Positions 60,708 through 64,000 of a stretch of DNA of 64,000 bases are shown here, piece after piece (the first letter of the stretch is position 1; each line of letters starts with the position of its first letter). Position numbers and translations under genes: made by a program. The notes below the pieces were generated by a model. That model was given only the letters and a program-made list of their open reading frames with translations, searched no databases and was not told where the DNA came from. Source of the DNA: Cellulosimicrobium cellulans (GTDB lineage Bacteria; Actinomycetota; Actinomycetes; Actinomycetales; Cellulomonadaceae); NCBI RefSeq assembly GCF_006539945.1, contig NZ_BJNZ01000010.1, positions 1-64,000 of the forward strand, read 5' to 3'.

Positions 60708-61788
60708 ACTCCCCGGGGTACACGACCCCGATCTGGCGACGGACCTCGTCGAGCGTCCGCATGACCTCGAGCGTCGAGTCCCACGACATGCGCGGGCTCT
60801 GCGTCTCGCCCGCGGCGACGCGGCGCGCGACCTCGGCCGCCTGGTACTGCTTGCCCTCGCCCGTGAAACCGTCGTAGTACCAGGACGCGCCGTCGTGCCG
60901 GATCACCCGGAACGACGTCGGCGCGTAGAAGCTCCCCTCGACCTCGATGCGCCCCGCCGTGCCCGAGACCACCGCGGCCGTCGCGGTGCGCGACCACAGC
61001 GTCGTCGAGAGCGTCGCCTGCGTGTCGCCGTAGCCGAGCACGATGCTCGCCTGCCCGTCCACGCCCGTCTCGGTGAGCGAGCCCACCGCGGTGACCGACG
61101 ACGGCGCGCCCAGCAGGTCGTGCGCGAACGACACCGGGTACACGCCGAGGTCGAGCAGCGCGCCGCCCGCGAGCTCGGGCGCGTAGAGCCGGTGCGCCGG
61201 GTCGAACGCGAACCACTGGCCGTGGTCGGCGCTGAGGTTGACGACGTCGCCGATCTCCCCGCGCGCGATCACCCCGCGCAGCGCGGCGACGTGCGGCAGG
61301 AACCGCGTCCACATGGCCTCCATGACGAACACGCCGGCCTCGCGCGCGGCGTCGAGCACCTCGACCGCCTCCGCCTCGTTGCGCGTGAACGCCTTCTCGA
61401 CGAGCACGTGCTTGCCCGCGCGGATCGCGAGCAGCGCGTGCTCGTGGTGGTGCGAGTGCGGCGTCGCGACGTAGACGACGTCGACCTGCGGGTCCTCGAC
61501 GAGCTCCTGGTAGCCGTGGTGCGTCGTCGGGACGCCGTGCGCGGTCGCGAAGCGCTCGGCGCGGACGCGGTCGCGGGACCCGACGGACGCGACGCGTCCC
61601 TGCGTGTGCAGGCGCACGGCCTCCGCGAACGACGACGCGATGCCGCCCGCGCCGAGGATCCCCCACCGGATCGGGGGCGCGGTGCGCGGGTCGGGGACCG
61701 TGCCGGTGACGTCGGCGGACAGGTCGGGGACGGGGTGGACGGCGGACCGGGCGGACTGCTCGGCGGGCGGCGGGGCGACGGTGCTCAT
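60706..61788 (-). CDS. Gfo/Idh/MocA-family oxidoreductase
   Basis: A 360-residue NAD(P)-dependent dehydrogenase. After ~40 disordered residues, IRWGILGAGGIASSFAEAVR is the Rossmann motif and HVLVEKAFTRNEAEAVEVLD the conserved loop (EKA for EKP); GGALLDLGVYPVSFAHDLLG is the second-domain signature. It resembles trans-dihydrodiol/xylose dehydrogenase-type members. The ATG has TAGCGT six bases upstream (leaderless) and a CebR-like operator just beyond it. This suggests control by a cello-oligosaccharide-type LacI regulator. The substrate is unknown. Confidence 0.9.
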   Translation of the reverse strand: MSTVAPPPAEQSARSAVHPVPDLSADVTGTVPDPRTAPPIRWGILGAGGIASSFAEAVRLHTQGRVASVGSRDRVRAERFATAHGVPTTHHGYQELVEDPQVDVVYVATPHSHHHEHALLAIRAGKHVLVEKAFTRNEAEAVEVLDAAREAGVFVMEAMWTRFLPHVAALRGVIARGEIGDVVNLSADHGQWFAFDPAHRLYAPELAGGALLDLGVYPVSFAHDLLGAPSSVTAVGSLTETGVDGQASIVLGYGDTQATLSTTLWSRTATAAVVSGTAGRIEVEGSFYAPTSFRVIRHDGASWYYDGFTGEGKQYQAAEVARRVAAGETQSPRMSWDSTLEVMRTLDEVRRQIGVVYPGE

Positions 61789-61806
61789 GGGGCCACGCTA
61801 TCCCGG

Positions 61807-61820
61807 TGGGATCGCTCCCA
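61807..61820. promoter_or_regulatory. CebR-like operator
   Basis: TGGGATCGCTCCCA differs by one base from the CebR/CelR operator TGGGAGCGCTCCCA of cellulolytic actinomycetes. It sits in the -35/-10 spacer of the oxidoreductase promoter (-10 at 61795-61800). A cebR gene is not in the window. Confidence 0.7.
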
Positions 61821-61924
61821 CGGGGCTGCGCCCACGGATCGTCGCGCCGCGTGGCGCCCCACGACACCACATCTCCCCCGCGCGGGTGGTGCGGCGTGCG
61901 GCGGGCCGCGCCACGATGGGGACC

Positions 61925-62800
61925 ATGACGCCCCCCGCACCCCGGACCGACGCGCCGACCGACACCCCGGACGCGCCCGAGGCGCGCGCGAGCGCCCGCG
62001 AGCTCGTCAAGGTCTACGGGTCCGGCACGACGGCGGTGCGCGCGCTCGACGGCGTCGACGTCGACTTCGCGCGCGGGCGGCTCACCGCGATCATGGGTCC
62101 GTCCGGATCCGGGAAGTCGACGCTCATGCACTGCCTGGCGGGGCTCGACTCCCCGACGTCCGGCAGCGTCGTGATCGACGGCCAGGAGATCAGCCGCCTC
62201 TCGCAGCGCCGGCTCACGGGCCTGCGGCGCACGCGCGTCGGGTTCGTCTTCCAGGCCTACAACCTCGTGCCGACCCTCACCGCGGCGGAGAACATCACGC
62301 TGCCGCTCGACATCGCGCGCACGCACGTGGACCGGGAGTGGTTCGACGAGGTCGTCGACTCGGTCGGCCTGCGCGACCGCCTGCACCACCGCCCGTCCGA
62401 GCTCTCCGGCGGGCAGCAGCAGCGCGTCGCGTGCGCCCGGGCGCTCGTCTCGCGGCCGTCGATCGTGTTCGCCGACGAGCCGACCGGGAACCTCGACTCG
62501 CGCTCGGCCGGCGAGGTGCTCGCGTTCCTGCGCCGGTCCGTGGACGAGCTCGACCAGACCGTCGTCATGGTCACGCACGACCCGCGCGCGGCGTCGTACG
62601 CGCACCGCGTGGTGTTCCTCGCCGACGGCCGCCTCGCGGGCGAGCTGCACGACCCGTCTCAGCAGGACATCCTCGACGCGCTCGCGCTCGCGGCGGACGA
62701 CGGCAGTCCGCCGGCGGGGCTCGCCGCCGCCGGGCCCGTGACCCCCGCCGAGCCCGCGGCGCCGGTCGGGCGGCACGCCGCGCCGGTCGACCCCGCATGA
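61925..62800 (+). CDS. ABC transporter ATP-binding protein (MacB/LolD type)
   Basis: A 291-residue ATPase. Walker A is GPSGSGKSTLMH, the Q-loop VFQAYNLVPTLTAAENI, the signature LSGGQQQRVACARAL and Walker B IVFADEPTGNLD, with the MacB/LolD-type EPTGNLDS stretch. A ~25-residue Pro/Thr/Asp-rich N-terminus and a ~55-residue Ala/Pro-rich C-terminal tail are extra. ATG 61925 is six bases after CACGAT. It overlaps the permease start (ATGA). Confidence 0.93.
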   Translation: MTPPAPRTDAPTDTPDAPEARASARELVKVYGSGTTAVRALDGVDVDFARGRLTAIMGPSGSGKSTLMHCLAGLDSPTSGSVVIDGQEISRLSQRRLTGLRRTRVGFVFQAYNLVPTLTAAENITLPLDIARTHVDREWFDEVVDSVGLRDRLHHRPSELSGGQQQRVACARALVSRPSIVFADEPTGNLDSRSAGEVLAFLRRSVDELDQTVVMVTHDPRAASYAHRVVFLADGRLAGELHDPSQQDILDALALAADDGSPPAGLAAAGPVTPAEPAAPVGRHAAPVDPA

Positions 62801-64000
62801 TCCGCGTCGCGCTGCGGGGCGTGCGCGCGCACGTCGTGCGGTTCGTGCTCTCGGTGCTCGCCGTGACGCTCGGCGTCGCGTTCGTCGTCGGGACGTTCGC
62901 GTTCCGCGGCATGCTCTCCTCCACGTTCGACGACATCATCGCGACGACGCTCACCGCCGACGTCTACGTGCGCGGGTCGCAGGAGGTCACCGGCGACGCG
63001 GCCGGTCCGGGGGGCGGAGGCGGCGGGGGCGGGAACGGGTTCGCGGGCGACCGCACGCTCGTCCCCGCCGACCTCGCGGCCGACGTCGAGGCCGTCGACG
63101 GCGTCGCGCGCGCCGTCCCGGACGTGTCCGGGCCCGTCGTGCTCGTCGCGGCCGACGGGACCGCCGTCGTGACGACCGGCCCGCCCAGCACCGCGTTCTC
63201 GGTCGACCCCGAGGACCCCAGCCTCACGCTGCTCGACGGCGCCTGGCCGGCCGCGGGCGAGATCGTGCTCGAGCAGAGCGCGGCGGAGACGGCCGGGCTG
63301 ACGACCGGCGACGAGACGACGGTCGTGCTGGGCGGCGAGCCGACGCCGGTGATCGTGTCCGGCGTCTTCGGGATCGAGGCCGCCGCGGCCGGCGCGGTGC
63401 TCGTCGGGATCGACGGCGAGACCGCGCGCGACGTGTACGCGCCGGACGGCATGGTGCCGCAGCTCTCGGTCTGGTCGTCGCAGTCGTCGGGCGACGTCGA
63501 CGAGGACGCGCTCGCGGAGCGTGTCGGGGCCGTGCTGCCCGAGGGCACCGAGGCCGTGACGGGCGAGCAGGCGCGTGCCGAGGCGAGCGAGGCCGTCGAG
63601 GAGGTGCTCGGGTTCGTCGAGACGTTCCTGCTCGTCTTCGCCGCGATCGCGCTCTTCGTCGGCGCGTTCATCATCGCCAACACGTTCGCCATGTCGGTCC
63701 GGGAGCGGCTGCGCGAGCTCGCGCTGCTGCGCGCGCTCGGCGCGTCGCCCGGCCAGGTCTTCGCGTCGGTCCTGGTGCAGGCGCTGGTCGTGGGGCTCGT
63801 GGGCGGCGGCCTCGGAGTCCTCGCCGGGGCAGGGCTCGTGCGCGTCATCCGGTGGGGGCTCGCGCTCGCCGGCATGGAGTTCTCCGGCCGCGTGCCCCTC
63901 GGCACGCCACAGGTCGTCGCGGCGGTCGGGCTCGGGGCGGTGGTCAGCGTGCTCGCGGCGGTCCTGCCCGCACGGCGTGCCGCGGCGATCCCGCCGGTCC
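62797..64000 (+). CDS. ABC transporter permease, FtsX/MacB family (partial)
   Basis: The first 401 codons of a permease that runs off the window. An N-terminal helix (about residues 15-35) is followed by a large extracytoplasmic MacB_PCD-like domain with a Gly-rich loop (GPGGGGGGGGNG near residue 70). An FtsX core with three helices then begins near residue 265 (VETFLLVFAAIALFVGAFII, MSVRERLRELALLRALGAS). It works with the ATPase encoded upstream, probably as an exporter or in extracting membrane substrates. A second FtsX half is expected beyond the window. Confidence 0.92.
   Translation, partial: MIRVALRGVRAHVVRFVLSVLAVTLGVAFVVGTFAFRGMLSSTFDDIIATTLTADVYVRGSQEVTGDAAGPGGGGGGGGNGFAGDRTLVPADLAADVEAVDGVARAVPDVSGPVVLVAADGTAVVTTGPPSTAFSVDPEDPSLTLLDGAWPAAGEIVLEQSAAETAGLTTGDETTVVLGGEPTPVIVSGVFGIEAAAAGAVLVGIDGETARDVYAPDGMVPQLSVWSSQSSGDVDEDALAERVGAVLPEGTEAVTGEQARAEASEAVEEVLGFVETFLLVFAAIALFVGAFIIANTFAMSVRERLRELALLRALGASPGQVFASVLVQALVVGLVGGGLGVLAGAGLVRVIRWGLALAGMEFSGRVPLGTPQVVAAVGLGAVVSVLAAVLPARRAAAIPPV

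Overview
The window is chromosomal DNA from a very GC-rich actinobacterium. GTG starts, four-base start/stop overlaps and leaderless promoters are frequent. The gene content (GH10, GH67, GH39, GH3 and GH42 enzymes, LacI regulators, CUT1 transporters without their own ATPase, ClpC, a WYL-free LacI style of control) fits a plant-biomass degrader of the Micrococcales, close to Cellulosimicrobium, Isoptericola or Cellulomonas. That placement is inference from gene style, not from a marker gene. No rRNA, CRISPR array, phage or complete transposon was seen.

1-6.5 kb: a glucuronoxylan side-chain operon (uxaC, GH67 alpha-glucuronidase, serine hydrolase) read divergently from a LacI regulator. 6.6-8.5 kb: an ECF42 sigma factor with its DGPF/YCII partner and a 56-residue peptide. 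8.6-9.6 kb: a low-GC DUF3800 gene with its own hairpin, probably acquired. 9.8-23.7 kb: a xylan/xylo-oligosaccharide locus. It has a seven-gene minus-strand operon (GH3, two permeases, binding protein, GH39, DUF624, GH42), a divergent LacI gene, and a secreted GH10 xylanase with two CBMs. The GH3 and GH10 promoters share an operator motif. 23.8-27.9 kb: lactate oxidation (FadR-type regulator and lutABC).

28-39.9 kb: housekeeping and stress genes (NUDIX, P-loop kinase, PrmC-like methyltransferase, clpC, universal stress protein, ABC1 kinase, cupin, DUF4126). 40-44.5 kb: LacI regulator plus a Gfo/Idh/MocA dehydrogenase, a DUF993 aldolase-like protein and a TIM-barrel isomerase, a compact carbohydrate pathway of unknown substrate. 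44.6-50.3 kb: a CopB-type ATPase behind a CsoR-like operator, a hydrolase, an Erm-like methyltransferase with a possible leader peptide, a secreted stalk protein, a wrecked fic gene and tRNA-Thr(CGU). 50.4-60.6 kb: TAP-like hydrolase, lipoprotein, LtrA, SHOCT protein, F420-type oxidoreductase, epimerase/HxlR pair, holB-tmk, HAD phosphatase and a MarR regulator. 60.7-64 kb: a second Gfo/Idh/MocA gene and an ABC exporter cut by the window edge.

The least explained structure is a family of exact 21-bp tandem repeats at four intergenic places, directly at the 3' ends of genes and in two cases supplying or overlapping the stop codon. Two arrays are flanked by a second, roughly 100-bp element that carries a 27-bp perfect inverted repeat. 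One array abuts a gene reduced to its last 63 codons, which suggests the repeats take part in deletion or rearrangement. Other leads are the DUF993 operon, a candidate leader peptide ahead of the Erm-like gene, and a consistent set of leaderless promoters.
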